This document shows, one piece after another, positions 44,759 through 53,164 of a stretch of DNA of 64,000 bases. The position numbers and the translations under genes are program-made. Each line of letters starts with the position of its first letter. The first letter of the stretch is position 1. The stretch comes from Myxacorys chilensis ATA2-1-KO14 (GTDB taxonomy: Bacteria; Cyanobacteriota; Cyanobacteriia; Leptolyngbyales; Leptolyngbyaceae): positions 1 through 64,000 of the forward strand of contig JAHHHP010000024.1 in the NCBI GenBank assembly GCA_019359275.1. The letters run 5' to 3'. Under the pieces are notes generated by a model, which saw only the letters and a list, made by a program, of their open reading frames with translations, had not been told where the DNA came from and did no database searches.

Positions 44759-45436
44759 ATGAGAAGACAGTGGATCGGTTGTCTGATTGGTTTATTGAGC
44801 ATTACAACGGTAAGCTACACCTACTCGCTGGTTGCTGCCACTCCAGAAGAAATGCTGCGTCGCCCCTTTGCCTGTCCTGACCAGCCCAGTGTTGCCGCAA
44901 AAAACTTTCAAGTCCTCAGCGTCAGAAAGTGGGAAAAAGGAATCGTTGCGCTTTACCGTGGAGCCTGTCCAACTCAGGAAAAAAGATTTGCCAATGAGCC
45001 GGGAACTGACAAATCAGTTCTCAGTTACCGTGTGGTGAAACGCGCGCGGGCAGAATGGCAAGCGATCGGAAGCGGCAATCATTGGAGTGATGAGTCTCGA
45101 TCGGCTTCTGAGTTGATTGATTACGGTGTTGGCAAAACCTCGGAGAATGCGAATCAACCTTCAGAACGTCGTGCCGCAAATCAGTACGCTGTCTTCTTTG
45201 GACAGGTGCTTTCGCCAACGGTCTCTGCGATCGAGGTGACGTTTAACAATGGCAAGATTCTAAGAGATAGCACTACTGATGGTTTATTTCTACTCGTGTC
45301 ATCAGGCGCAACCCAAGTCTGCGATGTGCGCGTTTTAGGGGCTGATAATCAGATTTTGCAGCGAGATGAAATTGACTTTCCAAACTCTGAAGCAGCTCAA
45401 AGTGACACTTGTCAACCAATTTCGGGGCGCTTGTAA
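44759..45436 (+). CDS. Secreted hypothetical protein
   Basis: 225 aa with a signal peptide (hydrophobic 8-27, cleavage near LVAA|T). The mature part has four cysteines, including FACPD, GACPT and two near the C-terminus (TQVCDVRV, DTCQPIS), suggesting disulfides in the periplasm. No recognised domain. Lies 96 bases after mdh. Confidence 0.65.
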   Translation: MRRQWIGCLIGLLSITTVSYTYSLVAATPEEMLRRPFACPDQPSVAAKNFQVLSVRKWEKGIVALYRGACPTQEKRFANEPGTDKSVLSYRVVKRARAEWQAIGSGNHWSDESRSASELIDYGVGKTSENANQPSERRAANQYAVFFGQVLSPTVSAIEVTFNNGKILRDSTTDGLFLLVSSGATQVCDVRVLGADNQILQRDEIDFPNSEAAQSDTCQPISGRL

Positions 45437-45619
45437 GCTCATGCCAGCCCCCTATTTACTAGAAGAAATACGCAGCTTAAGTTATCTACTTAAACTTTTC
45501 ACTACCTATCAATGATTAAACTTTTGATACAAAAAGGCAGCTCCCCATAAGTAGAACCTCAACAGTTCTTAAGGAAGCCGCTCTATCCTTAACTAGTCAG
45601 TCAGAGATTTACTCTTTGA

Positions 45620-45703
45620 TGCGGAACCCGGGACTTGAACCCGGAAGTCCTTGCGAACACTAGAACCTGAATCTAGCGCGTCTACCAATTCCGCCAGTCC
45701 CGC
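45620..45703 (-). tRNA. tRNA-Leu (anticodon CAG)
   Basis: Type II tRNA with a long variable arm. On the minus strand the acceptor GCGGGAC pairs with GTTCCGC (one wobble), discriminator A. The anticodon loop TTCAGGT gives CAG, reading CUG. T-arm CCGGG-TTCAAGT-CCCGG. CCA is not encoded. Confidence 0.95.
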
Positions 45704-45892
45704 TTGAACACTCTACGTATCACAATCTCTTATTGTGTTTTATGTCAGCCAGTTTGTCAAGGGTTACTCCAGTCAAGTTCTAAAGCAAGCACCTTCTACC
45801 TTAGAAAGGGTGTTTAATTGCTGTCAACTGATAGTCTGGACATCTGCCAAGTTTCCGGTAGAATCAAAACCAAATTTAAAGTTGTTGTAAGA

Positions 45893-47305
45893 ATGTTGAC
45901 CCAGGAGGACGGACCCATTACTTCGGCGATTAGCTTATCTCATTCTCATTCTTCATCTGAAGAAGATAGTCCTGTACTTCAAATTTGGGGTAAAACGCCT
46001 CTGAAAGGGCAAGTCACCATCAGTGGCGCGAAGAACTCGGCACTCGTGCTACTAGCAGGGTCTCTGCTTTGCTCTGAAACCTGCCGCTTGCGAAATGTCC
46101 CTTCTCTTGTAGACGTTTCGCGCATTTGTGAGATTTTGGTAGCGTTGGGTGTGAAAGTCACTCGCCAAGATGATGCCCTTGTTCTTAATGCGGCTGATTT
46201 AACTAGCTCCAAAGCTCCTTATGAGTTAGTGAGTCAGTTGCGGGCAAGTTTCTTTGTAACAGGCCCACTGTTGGCGCGTCTAGGGGTGGCACGAGTACCG
46301 TTACCCGGCGGCTGCTCAATTGGCGATCGCCCTGTCGATCTTCACGTTAAGGGTCTGCAAGCCCTGGGCGCGGAAGTTCAAATTGAGCATGGCATGGTGA
46401 ATGCTTATGTTCGCGGCGGACGTAAGCGGCTGACAGGCGCACGCATCTATCTCGACTTCCCCAGCGTTGGGGCAACCGAAAATATCATGATGGCGGCGAC
46501 CCTTGCTGAGGGTGAAACCATCATCGAGAATGCAGCACAGGAGCCGGAAGTTGTTGATTTAGCAAACTTCTGTCGAGCGATGGGCGCACGCATTCGCGGC
46601 GATGGCACAAACCGGATTGTGATCGACGGCGTTCCGACGCTCCACGAAGCCGACTACATGGTGGTTCCTGATCGCATCGAAGCAGGCACATTTCTGATTG
46701 CTGGAGCGATCACACGATCGGAGATTATGCTCTCACCCGTTGTTCCCGATCATCTGATGGCAGTGATTGCCAAACTGAAGGAAATTGGCATCAGCGTAGT
46801 GTCAGACGCTCCAAATCAACTGCGAGTTATCCCCTCTGCGTCCCATACTGGAACCGATATTGAAACGCTTCCCTTCCCTGGGTTTCCCACTGATATGCAA
46901 GCCCCATTTATGTCCTTGCTAACCTTGGCAGAGGGAAATTCAATGGTATCAGAGACACTGTTTGAGAATCGTCTTCAGCATGTGGCAGAACTGAACCGCA
47001 TGGGAGCCGATATCAAGATGAAGGGCAACATTGCGGTCGTTCGGGGGGTCGCAAAACTCTCTGGTGCGCCTGTCTTAGCAACTGATTTGCGGGCCTCGGC
47101 AGCGCTCGTTGTGGCAGGCTTAGCCGCAGAAGGCATGACGACGATTCAAGGGTTACACCACCTAGATCGCGGCTATGAACATCTTGAAGACAAGTTGCGC
47201 GGCTTAGGAGCCAAACTACAGCGGGTTCAGGATACTTCCGCTCCAGTCCTTGAGAGTTTAGCAGCGCCGATCGCACCTTCCGATCCGATTCAATCCGCAA
47301 CCTAG
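45893..47305 (+). CDS. murA: UDP-N-acetylglucosamine 1-carboxyvinyltransferase
   Basis: First committed step of peptidoglycan synthesis: adds enolpyruvate from PEP to UDP-GlcNAc in the cytoplasm. 470 aa from ATG 45893. EPSP-synthase-like double domain with [16 protein letters not shown] near the start and the catalytic cysteine in [18 protein letters not shown]; the presence of Cys means it should be sensitive to fosfomycin. The N-terminal tail of about 35 residues is Ser/His-rich. The frame is open from 45818, but MLTQEDGP at 45893 is the more likely start. Confidence 0.93.
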   Translation: MLTQEDGPITSAISLSHSHSSSEEDSPVLQIWGKTPLKGQVTISGAKNSALVLLAGSLLCSETCRLRNVPSLVDVSRICEILVALGVKVTRQDDALVLNAADLTSSKAPYELVSQLRASFFVTGPLLARLGVARVPLPGGCSIGDRPVDLHVKGLQALGAEVQIEHGMVNAYVRGGRKRLTGARIYLDFPSVGATENIMMAATLAEGETIIENAAQEPEVVDLANFCRAMGARIRGDGTNRIVIDGVPTLHEADYMVVPDRIEAGTFLIAGAITRSEIMLSPVVPDHLMAVIAKLKEIGISVVSDAPNQLRVIPSASHTGTDIETLPFPGFPTDMQAPFMSLLTLAEGNSMVSETLFENRLQHVAELNRMGADIKMKGNIAVVRGVAKLSGAPVLATDLRASAALVVAGLAAEGMTTIQGLHHLDRGYEHLEDKLRGLGAKLQRVQDTSAPVLESLAAPIAPSDPIQSAT

Positions 47306-47350
47306 TCCTTTGTCACACTAGGCATGAGGGATCAAGTAGATCCTGACTTC

Positions 47351-47371
47351 TCATCCTTCATCCCTCATCCC
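47351..47371. repeat. Heptamer tandem repeat (TCATCCY x3)
   Basis: Three adjoining copies of TCATCC(T/C) in the gap after murA, the complement of the GGGATGA array at 53061-53081. Such heptameric STRR repeats are known in cyanobacteria. Confidence 0.7.
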
Positions 47372-47515
47372 TCGCTTCAAGACTGACAAATTAATAGACC
47401 CAAACTGGTAGATCCAAACTGGGAGTGTTGCGTCTGCTTACTCGCGCGAGTCGTAACTCTCCCTTTCTGGTTTCCTTCTCGCTATACTGAGCGGTAAGGT
47501 TGTCTAGGGTTGAGT

Positions 47516-48388
47516 ATGTCTTTCCCAAAGTCTCTTTTGATTGGTTTAAAGGCGGATCAGTTTCGTCACCCCTTAGATTTAGAGGCAACAAACTCGCTCA
47601 AACAGTTGCCTGGATTAGATCTGATTATCCGAAATCTGTTGGGACCTGTAGCAGAACAGTTTTTTTATCTAGAAAATATTGCTTCAAGCATTTTAGTCGG
47701 AGAACACCAGCTTCCTTGGCTGCACAAGCTATTGATCGAAGCCTGTCGAGTGCTGGACTTAGAGCCGCCTCAACTGTACGTTCGTCAACATCCGGTTCCC
47801 AATGCCTACACGTTTGCAATGCGGGGTAAGCAACCCTTCATTGTGATGCACACCTCCTTGATCGAACTGCTGACTCCTGAAGAAATTCAAGCGGTAGTTG
47901 CGCATGAACTAGGACATTTGAAATGTGATCACGGCGTTTATCTGACTCTGGCAAACATTCTCGTCTTGGCGGCAGGTCAGTTGCCGGGCGGAACGCTGAT
48001 CACCCAAGGATTGCAAACTCAGATCATGACGTGGGTAAGATGTGCAGAATTTACCTGCGATCGCGCCGCGCTGCTCGCCACCCAAGACCCAAAAATCATG
48101 ATGTCGGTGCTGATGAAACTTACAGGCGGTTCGCCGTCGCTTGTGGGCCAACTTAACCTAGACGCTTTTATTAATCAAGCTCGCGCCTACGACGAGGTCA
48201 GCAAAACCGAAATTGGAGACATGCTGAAGCAACTGCAAACCGCGCAACTGAGCCATCCGGTTCCGGTGCTGCGGGCAAGGGAAATTGATGATTGGGCGCG
48301 ATCGCAAAACTATCAGAGCTTGCTTCAAACTCGCTCTATGGGTTATGATAGTAAAGCGCAATCCAAGGGCGGATGGCGAAACTGGTAG
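47516..48388 (+). CDS. M48 family zinc metallopeptidase
   Basis: 290 aa HtpX/Ste24-type endopeptidase. Zinc motif H130-E-L-G-H134 (AHELGHLKCDH) and third ligand Glu in CAEFTCDRAALL are intact, unlike the larger M48-like protein at 38190. ATG 47516 (MSFPKSLLIGLKADQF) is chosen over TTG 47510. One or two hydrophobic segments (about 145-170) suggest membrane association. Its last seven codons and stop overlap the following tRNA-Leu by 22 bases, which is unusual. Confidence 0.9.
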   Translation: MSFPKSLLIGLKADQFRHPLDLEATNSLKQLPGLDLIIRNLLGPVAEQFFYLENIASSILVGEHQLPWLHKLLIEACRVLDLEPPQLYVRQHPVPNAYTFAMRGKQPFIVMHTSLIELLTPEEIQAVVAHELGHLKCDHGVYLTLANILVLAAGQLPGGTLITQGLQTQIMTWVRCAEFTCDRAALLATQDPKIMMSVLMKLTGGSPSLVGQLNLDAFINQARAYDEVSKTEIGDMLKQLQTAQLSHPVPVLRAREIDDWARSQNYQSLLQTRSMGYDSKAQSKGGWRNW

Positions 48389-48448
48389 ACGCACCACACT
48401 CAAAATGTGGCACCGAAAGGTATGGGAGTTCGATTCTCCCTCCGCCCA
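48367..48448 (+). tRNA. tRNA-Leu (anticodon CAA)
   Basis: Type II tRNA: acceptor GGGCGGA pairs with TCCGCCC, discriminator A. Anticodon arm CCACA-CTCAAAA-TGTGG gives CAA, reading UUG. T-arm GGGAG-TTCGATT-CTCCC. Its 5' end lies inside the M48 reading frame. Confidence 0.95.
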
Positions 48449-48471
48449 TTTCAGCTAGAGGAGAGTTAAAT

Positions 48472-48666
48472 ATGGCTCGACAGCTAAAGCGATGGGAATC
48501 TCCCCGTCACGAAGGGCGAAACGATAAAGGTCGTGGCGGTTCTGCTAGGCAACGCCAACTGAAGAAACGCACTCAGGCACTCCGCCGAAAACTTCAAAAC
48601 GGCCCAACGCCGAATCATCAGGGGAAAGAGAATTTAACTCTTTCCCCTAATTTTTTGGCGGCATGA
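48472..48666 (+). CDS. Small basic protein
   Basis: 64 aa, very basic (Arg/Lys-rich through residue 45): MARQLKRWESPRHEGRNDKG, then GSARQRQLKKRTQALRRKL. ATG 48472 follows GAGGAGAG at a good distance and is 24 bases after tRNA-Leu. The C-terminal 15 codons run through an intrinsic terminator hairpin. It may bind RNA or the ribosome, but no family is recognised. The longer frame from 48373 runs through the tRNA and is rejected. Confidence 0.6.
   Translation: MARQLKRWESPRHEGRNDKGRGGSARQRQLKKRTQALRRKLQNGPTPNHQGKENLTLSPNFLAA
48621..48656 (+). terminator. Intrinsic terminator overlapping the end of the small basic gene
   Basis: Perfect arms GGGGAAAGAG and CTCTTTCCCC, 7-base loop, then TAATTTTTT. 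It lies within the last codons of the small basic protein, ending the M48-tRNA-small protein unit. Confidence 0.9.
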
Positions 48667-48727
48667 GAAAAGTATTGTCAGATTCACGTTACAGTGATTC
48701 AGTTAACATTCCCAAGATTGTTTGATC

Positions 48728-49057
48728 GTGGATTATGAAACCGCGTGTCGCTTACTGACCAATCAAAGCGACGATAATCTAAACGCTGATACGTTTCTGG
48801 CTCGGTTGCGTCAGGACAAGCCCCCCGTTCCTGGTCAGGTGACTTCGATACTGCTGGCGTTAAAGGTGGTGGCTGAGGGATTGAAGGGACAAACCCATAT
48901 CGATCGCAACCTTGCGAATGCCTTGTTTCTCCTCTCTAATGAAGGTAGACGCTTATTTGATGCTGGACTGCGCAGAAGTTTAGACTGTCCGCCATTGTTA
49001 AATGAAGATCTCGAACGAATTGCGATCGCCGTTAAAGCGATTTTCTCTGGAGTTTAA
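48728..49057 (+). CDS. Conserved hypothetical protein
   Basis: 109 aa from GTG 48728 (TTG 48722 also possible). All-helical and soluble: DYETACRLLTNQSDDNLNAD, PPVPGQVTSILLALKVVAEG, and a PPLLNEDLERIAIAVKAIF end. It resembles a short protein that recurs in cyanobacteria and is sometimes labelled dethiobiotin synthetase, though no ATP-binding P-loop is visible, so that name is not supported. Confidence 0.65.
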   Translation: MDYETACRLLTNQSDDNLNADTFLARLRQDKPPVPGQVTSILLALKVVAEGLKGQTHIDRNLANALFLLSNEGRRLFDAGLRRSLDCPPLLNEDLERIAIAVKAIFSGV

Positions 49058-49099
49058 TGCCACGAGCCAAGACCACATTCCAAGTTGAAGTGAGAGAAT

Positions 49100-49137
49100 C
49101 GCTCTGATCGCAACTTTAAGCGATCGCGATCAGAGCG
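49100..49137. terminator. Hairpin between convergent genes
   Basis: Perfect arms CGCTCTGATCG and CGATCAGAGCG around a 16-base loop containing a HIP1-like core, between the hypothetical gene (+) and yggT (-). Confidence 0.6.
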
Positions 49138-49252
49138 GTCTTCTAAATGAAGCCATTAGCCTGCACTTAAATCTGCATTAATGGCAGGTACAAGAAATTC
49201 AATAGATAGAGAAGTGCAAGCTGTTTTAGCTAGAGTATCGCTACACCTCTCA

Positions 49253-49663
49253 TCATCGGCCCTGCACAAATCGAATTAGCGCCACTACAATCCAACCCAA
49301 GATTGCATACACCACCATTGCAATCAAGACGTTGACATCAAAAATATTAGCGGCATCGCCGGATGTTGGGCTAACAAACAAGGTCGAGAATGGCGCAACA
49401 AACGGAGCAGAAAGATCATAGATTACCTGGGCAAAGGAGTTTCCGCTATTTGCCCCAGTCACGCGCAGCAAAAAGCGCAGTCCAAGCAGAATCTCTAGCA
49501 GTCCGACTAGTAAACAAACGCCGTTGATAATCCAAATTAAGGAGGAGTTTCGTCGAGCCAATTCTAACCGACGCTCTTCCTGCCGCAGCCGAAACGCTTC
49601 TTCTTCACGCTGAAGCCCTCGCTGACGAGCAAGGTTGTCTGGGTCATAGGGGTCGCGGCTCAT
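49253..49663 (-). CDS. YggT family membrane protein
   Basis: 136 aa: an N-terminal charged coiled region (RQRGLQREEEAFRLRQEERR, about 13-40) not found in short YggT proteins, then two membrane helices (about 43-68 and 108-133) and the YggT motif YDLSAPFVAPFSTLF. Members are implicated in cell division or turgor and, in chloroplasts, in thylakoid and photosystem functions. The role here is unproven. Confidence 0.82.
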   Translation of the reverse strand: MSRDPYDPDNLARQRGLQREEEAFRLRQEERRLELARRNSSLIWIINGVCLLVGLLEILLGLRFLLRVTGANSGNSFAQVIYDLSAPFVAPFSTLFVSPTSGDAANIFDVNVLIAMVVYAILGWIVVALIRFVQGR

Positions 49664-49891
49664 AGATCGTTCTCCACTTTAATAATTTAGATAGAAAGCA
49701 TCTCTGTATTTAATGCAGGGATGAGACTTTTTAATACATGTTCTACGGATATCCGAAAAAGGATTGCTTTGCCAATTGACCCACAGAGGGAGGAAAAGAT
49801 ATGCTGCTCTGTCGAAAGGTAGAGCGATCGCTAAAGGGAGAATACTTTGAAGATTACTTCGTAGTACCTAAACGCAAAAAATTCTAAACGC

Positions 49892-49917
49892 AAAAAAGGA
49901 GGTCAATCACGACCTCC
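49892..49917 (-). terminator. Intrinsic terminator of the apcABC operon
   Basis: On the minus strand, GGAGGTC pairs with GACCTCC around a 6-base loop and is followed by six T. It lies about 55 bases past the apcC stop. Confidence 0.85.
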
Positions 49918-49972
49918 CGCCAATGCTCAGAGTTAGCAAAATTAAATGGCTTGATTAGCCTATCTTCACAAG

Positions 49973-50176
49973 CTATGCAAGACCTGTATTTGCTCCAGGT
50001 CTACCCGTTGCTAATTCAACCTTGACGATCTTGCCGCCCATTTTCTGAATTCGCTGCTGCTCTCTAAACCAGTTTTCGTAAGGAACCAATTTGGTGAAAA
50101 ACGTATTCTGCAATTCCCGCTGGGTGCGGATGCGGGTCTGGCTAGGAACGCAGGCAGTAACCTTGAACATTCTCAT
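49973..50176 (-). CDS. apcC: Phycobilisome core linker ApcC (small, 7.8 kDa)
   Basis: 67 aa linker that caps allophycocyanin trimers in the phycobilisome core. The sequence is a close match to known ApcC: RMFKVTACVPSQTRIRTQRE, FFTKLVPYENWFREQQRI and KVELATGRPGANTGLA. AGGAGAG precedes ATG 50176. It is 365 bases downstream of apcB, a large gap within an otherwise usual apcABC order. Confidence 0.97.
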   Translation of the reverse strand: MRMFKVTACVPSQTRIRTQRELQNTFFTKLVPYENWFREQQRIQKMGGKIVKVELATGRPGANTGLA

Positions 50177-50541
50177 GGATCTTCTTCTCTCCTGAAGTAG
50201 GCTAAAACGGGGATGAGGGGTGCTTTACGGCAACACTTTGAAGGGAAGGTTGAGGGATGAACACCACTCAACTACCCAATAGATGAAAATTAGAAAATTC
50301 TGAAAAATAATTGCCGAGATCACACTGCTGAGAGTGACTTAACAAATCTCAAAACAATTACACAATTGTTTGTTTGGTTAAACCAAATTCTTGTTTAAAA
50401 GGTTGGAAGTCGAGAGTCAACTTTAAATCGCTAAAACTAAAAATCTTACAACTTAGGTCAATCAGCCTTTGACGATTTAACATTCACTCCGGACTTCCAA
50501 ACCCTTAGAGAACGCTAATTGCTAACTGCAAATAGCCTTCA
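50177..50541 (-). promoter_or_regulatory. apcB-apcC intergenic region with hairpin
   Basis: 365 AT-rich bases without a gene. A hairpin just after apcB (arms GCTAATTGC 50514-50522 and GCAAATAGC 50528-50536, one mismatch) could slow or partly stop transcription, or protect apcAB mRNA. It may set the apcC to apcAB ratio; a separate apcC promoter is also possible. Confidence 0.45.
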
Positions 50542-51027
50542 TTAGCTCAAGCCTGAGCAGATATAGTCGAAGTAAACGCCCATTTCCTTACCAGCGTCAG
50601 CACCAACCAAGCCAGAAGTCACTTCTTTCATTGCTTGGATCGACTGAACAGTAGCTGCAATGGGTACACCCAAGGAGTTGTAGGTTTCCTTCAAGCCGTT
50701 GAGAACGCGCTCATCGAGAATGGAAGGATCGCCCGCCAACATTGCATAGGTGGAGTAGCGGAGGTAGTAGTCGAGGTCGCGGATGCAAGCTGCATAGCGA
50801 CGGGTGGTGTACATGTTGCCACCGGGACGAGTGATGTCCGAGTACAACAAGGACTTCGCAACTGCTTCTTTGACGATCGCAGCAGCATTAGCGCTAATGC
50901 TGGTAGCTGCACGAACGCGCAGTTCGCCAGTTGCAAAGTAGCCCTTGAGCTTTTCGAGAGCGGAAGAATCCAGGTACTTACCCTGAACGTCAGAAGTGTT
51001 GATTACAGAAGTAATTGCGTCTTGCAT
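50542..51027 (-). CDS. apcB: Allophycocyanin beta subunit
   Basis: 161 aa phycobiliprotein of the phycobilisome core. Pairs with ApcA to form trimers that pass light energy toward chlorophyll. The chromophore cysteine lies in [16 protein letters not shown], the conserved methylated-Asn region is in [12 protein letters not shown], and it ends [10 protein letters not shown]. All key residues are intact. 68 bases downstream of apcA and surely co-transcribed. Confidence 0.98.
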   Translation of the reverse strand: MQDAITSVINTSDVQGKYLDSSALEKLKGYFATGELRVRAATSISANAAAIVKEAVAKSLLYSDITRPGGNMYTTRRYAACIRDLDYYLRYSTYAMLAGDPSILDERVLNGLKETYNSLGVPIAATVQSIQAMKEVTSGLVGADAGKEMGVYFDYICSGLS

Positions 51028-51095
51028 GTCTAAATTCCCGTAAGTCGCGTAATAGTGATCAAAAGAATCCGGTTAACAGCAGTGGCACAGGCCAA

Positions 51096-51581
51096 TTACT
51101 GCATTGCACCGATTACATAGTCAAAGTAAGCACCAGCTTCAGACGCGTCTTCACCAGACAAGAGAGAAGCGGCAACGTTCTTCATTGCGCGAACGCCTTC
51201 TGCAACAGCAGGAATCGGGGTTCCCAAGGAGTTGTACATTTCCTTGACGCCTACGATACCGATTTCTTCGATCGGGGTTACATCGCCGGAAACAACTCCG
51301 TAGGTGACCAGACGCAGGTAGTAGTCGAGGTCACGCAAGCAGGTTGCGGTCATTTCTTCGCCATAAGCGTTACCACCAGGGGAAACCACATCGGGGCGCT
51401 TTTGGAACAGTTGGTCGCCAGCTTGCTTAACGATGCGCTCGCGAGAGTCGGTCAATGTCTGAGCGATGCGTAGGCGTCTTTCACCAGTGGTGACAAAGCC
51501 TTTGATCCGATCCAATTCACCGGGGCTGAGATAGCGAGCCTCAGCGTCAGCGTTCACGATTGACTTCGTGACAATACTCAT
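51096..51581 (-). CDS. apcA: Allophycocyanin alpha subunit
   Basis: 161 aa core phycobiliprotein. Bilin cysteine in [15 protein letters not shown], with the usual [11 protein letters not shown] before it and YFDYVIGAM at the end. A GGAGGA site lies close before ATG 51581. It leads the apcABC operon; apcE, often directly upstream in other cyanobacteria, is not here. Confidence 0.98.
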   Translation of the reverse strand: MSIVTKSIVNADAEARYLSPGELDRIKGFVTTGERRLRIAQTLTDSRERIVKQAGDQLFQKRPDVVSPGGNAYGEEMTATCLRDLDYYLRLVTYGVVSGDVTPIEEIGIVGVKEMYNSLGTPIPAVAEGVRAMKNVAASLLSGEDASEAGAYFDYVIGAMQ

Positions 51582-51972
51582 TGATGGATTCCTCCGAAAG
51601 AATGTAACCGACTGTGTTTAAACGGGAGTTCCCCAAATGGCTGGTTAAGTCTATTTACTGAGAGCCACCCCTATTTCCTGAGAATCCAGTCAACAGGTTT
51701 TGGTCCGGAAATACTTAACATATTGCCTGACACCCCTTCCTGGTGATCTTGGCTATGTAAGCGTTTCAACTTAACTACCTTCCGCAATCATTCTGCGGCA
51801 TTTTGTTCACCTTCCTGGTCGTTTCGCAACATTTTTTAATGATTTTCCTCAGCATTGGGGTAGAGGGGTATCTTTCTTTGTAGAGAGGTTGTTGCAGAGC
51901 TGAATTCGATATGGTTTTGGGCTGGTTGAGCTTATAAAGCAATTCAATAGCCAGCCGGTCTTAAAACCTGCT
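51582..51972 (-). promoter_or_regulatory. apcA promoter/leader region
   Basis: 391 bases between the upstream glycosyltransferase-like gene and apcA, both minus strand. The apcA promoter must lie here because the operon is highly expressed and its upstream neighbour is unrelated. No single -10/-35 pair stands out. Confidence 0.4.
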
Positions 51973-53055
51973 CTAGATTTCAAAATAATCTACTACTGCT
52001 TGAGCGATCGTAGAGTTTCCATCCTTGGCAAGCGGCGCTGATTGACGAGGCGGGTTCATCGGTCGAGTTAGAAAATTCCAATTTCCTTTGAAGAAGTCAT
52101 CGGGCGTGATGATTTGGTGAGCAGCGAAATTTTGGATGCCTTCTAGCAAAATTGGGGCTTCGGCAAATCCTTCACGAGTAAGGCTGATGATTGGTACATC
52201 AAAGCGGCAGGCTTCCGAGAAGGTGCTGTAGCCAGGCTTGGAGATGAGCCGACCCGACAAGGGCATGAAATCGATCGGACGGTAAAAGCGATCGTCGATT
52301 TTGATTAAATTGGCAAAGTCTGGAGCCGACAAATCGAAACAGATAAACGTCCAATCAGGAAAGTGCTGAACATTTTCGTAGGGAATGCGATCGAGTCCTA
52401 ATCCGCCAAACGTCATCAGCACAATGTTTTCTTTCGGCGTGTCTTCTAACCCAAATTTGAATTTTAGTTCAGCTGCATCCACGCGCGGATTCACCCCGGT
52501 TAAACCAACGTCTTCAACACAGGGAAAAGCGCTCATCGCTTCGTGGAAGGGCATTCTGAACAAGCGATCGCACTGACTAAAACACTCGCCAATCCAATCT
52601 GACATTTCAACAAATTCGCCGCCCCAATCGCGGTAGATGAAGTCCCAGCCAAAGTTGCCCATCATCCATCCTGGGACGCCTGCTGTTTTGGCTATCGGAG
52701 CTGCTAAGGGCGGAATGTCGCCTAGTACAAGACCAACGCGGTTTTGTTTAAGAAACGTGACCTCAGACGCAATCAGCGATCGCTGTTGGTCTCGAATTTG
52801 TTTTAACCGGGTCAGCGTAGCGGCTTTGTCCATCGTGAGACTATCGCTTTGCACCACGCCAACATCAAACCCGCGAGGACGATGAATGAAGTCGCCGGGA
52901 AGGTAGGCTTCGAGAACCGAGCGAGGGGCAGTGGTTGCCAGAATGAGGACAATTTCCGGGGCCAGTCGTTGGATTTCAGCGGCGATCGCGGCGGCACGAG
53001 TTGCATGACCGAAACCGTGGTTTGTGATGGCGAGATAGAGAATGGGTTGGGGCAT
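51973..53055 (-). CDS. Glycosyltransferase-like protein (GT28-like fold)
   Basis: 360 aa. N-terminal NHGFGHATRAAAIAAEIQRL matches the GxGHxxR nucleotide-sugar fold start of MurG/UGT-like GT-B enzymes, and the C-terminal SKPGYSTFSEACRFDVPII matches their donor-binding motif. Similar proteins are found fused to or near sugar kinases in plants and bacteria. Acceptor and donor are unknown. Stands alone between apcABC and a lyase gene. Confidence 0.75.
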   Translation of the reverse strand: MPQPILYLAITNHGFGHATRAAAIAAEIQRLAPEIVLILATTAPRSVLEAYLPGDFIHRPRGFDVGVVQSDSLTMDKAATLTRLKQIRDQQRSLIASEVTFLKQNRVGLVLGDIPPLAAPIAKTAGVPGWMMGNFGWDFIYRDWGGEFVEMSDWIGECFSQCDRLFRMPFHEAMSAFPCVEDVGLTGVNPRVDAAELKFKFGLEDTPKENIVLMTFGGLGLDRIPYENVQHFPDWTFICFDLSAPDFANLIKIDDRFYRPIDFMPLSGRLISKPGYSTFSEACRFDVPIISLTREGFAEAPILLEGIQNFAAHQIITPDDFFKGNWNFLTRPMNPPRQSAPLAKDGNSTIAQAVVDYFEI

Positions 53056-53060
53056 GGAAA

Positions 53061-53081
53061 GGGATGAGGGATGAGGGATGA
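53061..53081. repeat. Heptamer tandem repeat (GGGATGA x3)
   Basis: Three exact copies of GGGATGA just upstream of the glycosyltransferase-like gene start, the same heptamer family as at 47351. Confidence 0.8.
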
Positions 53082-53123
53082 GATTAGTTTGAGGCGGTTG
53101 ATAGAGGGTGCGAAATCGTGAAG

Positions 53124-53144
53124 AGACGTTTCGCCGAAACGTCT
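53124..53144. repeat. Dispersed palindrome of the GAGACGTTTCG type
   Basis: Arms AGACGTTTCG and CGAAACGTCT with a single-base centre. It resembles the AGACGTTxxx...AACGTCT palindromes scattered in filamentous cyanobacterial genomes and lies between two genes. Confidence 0.65.
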
Positions 53145-53164
53145 GTACGGTATTCTTGTTGCAT

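Noticed and set aside
48373..48471. Upstream extension of the small basic protein through tRNA-Leu
   Set aside because: The frame there is the tRNA itself; ATG 48472 has its own ribosome-binding site.
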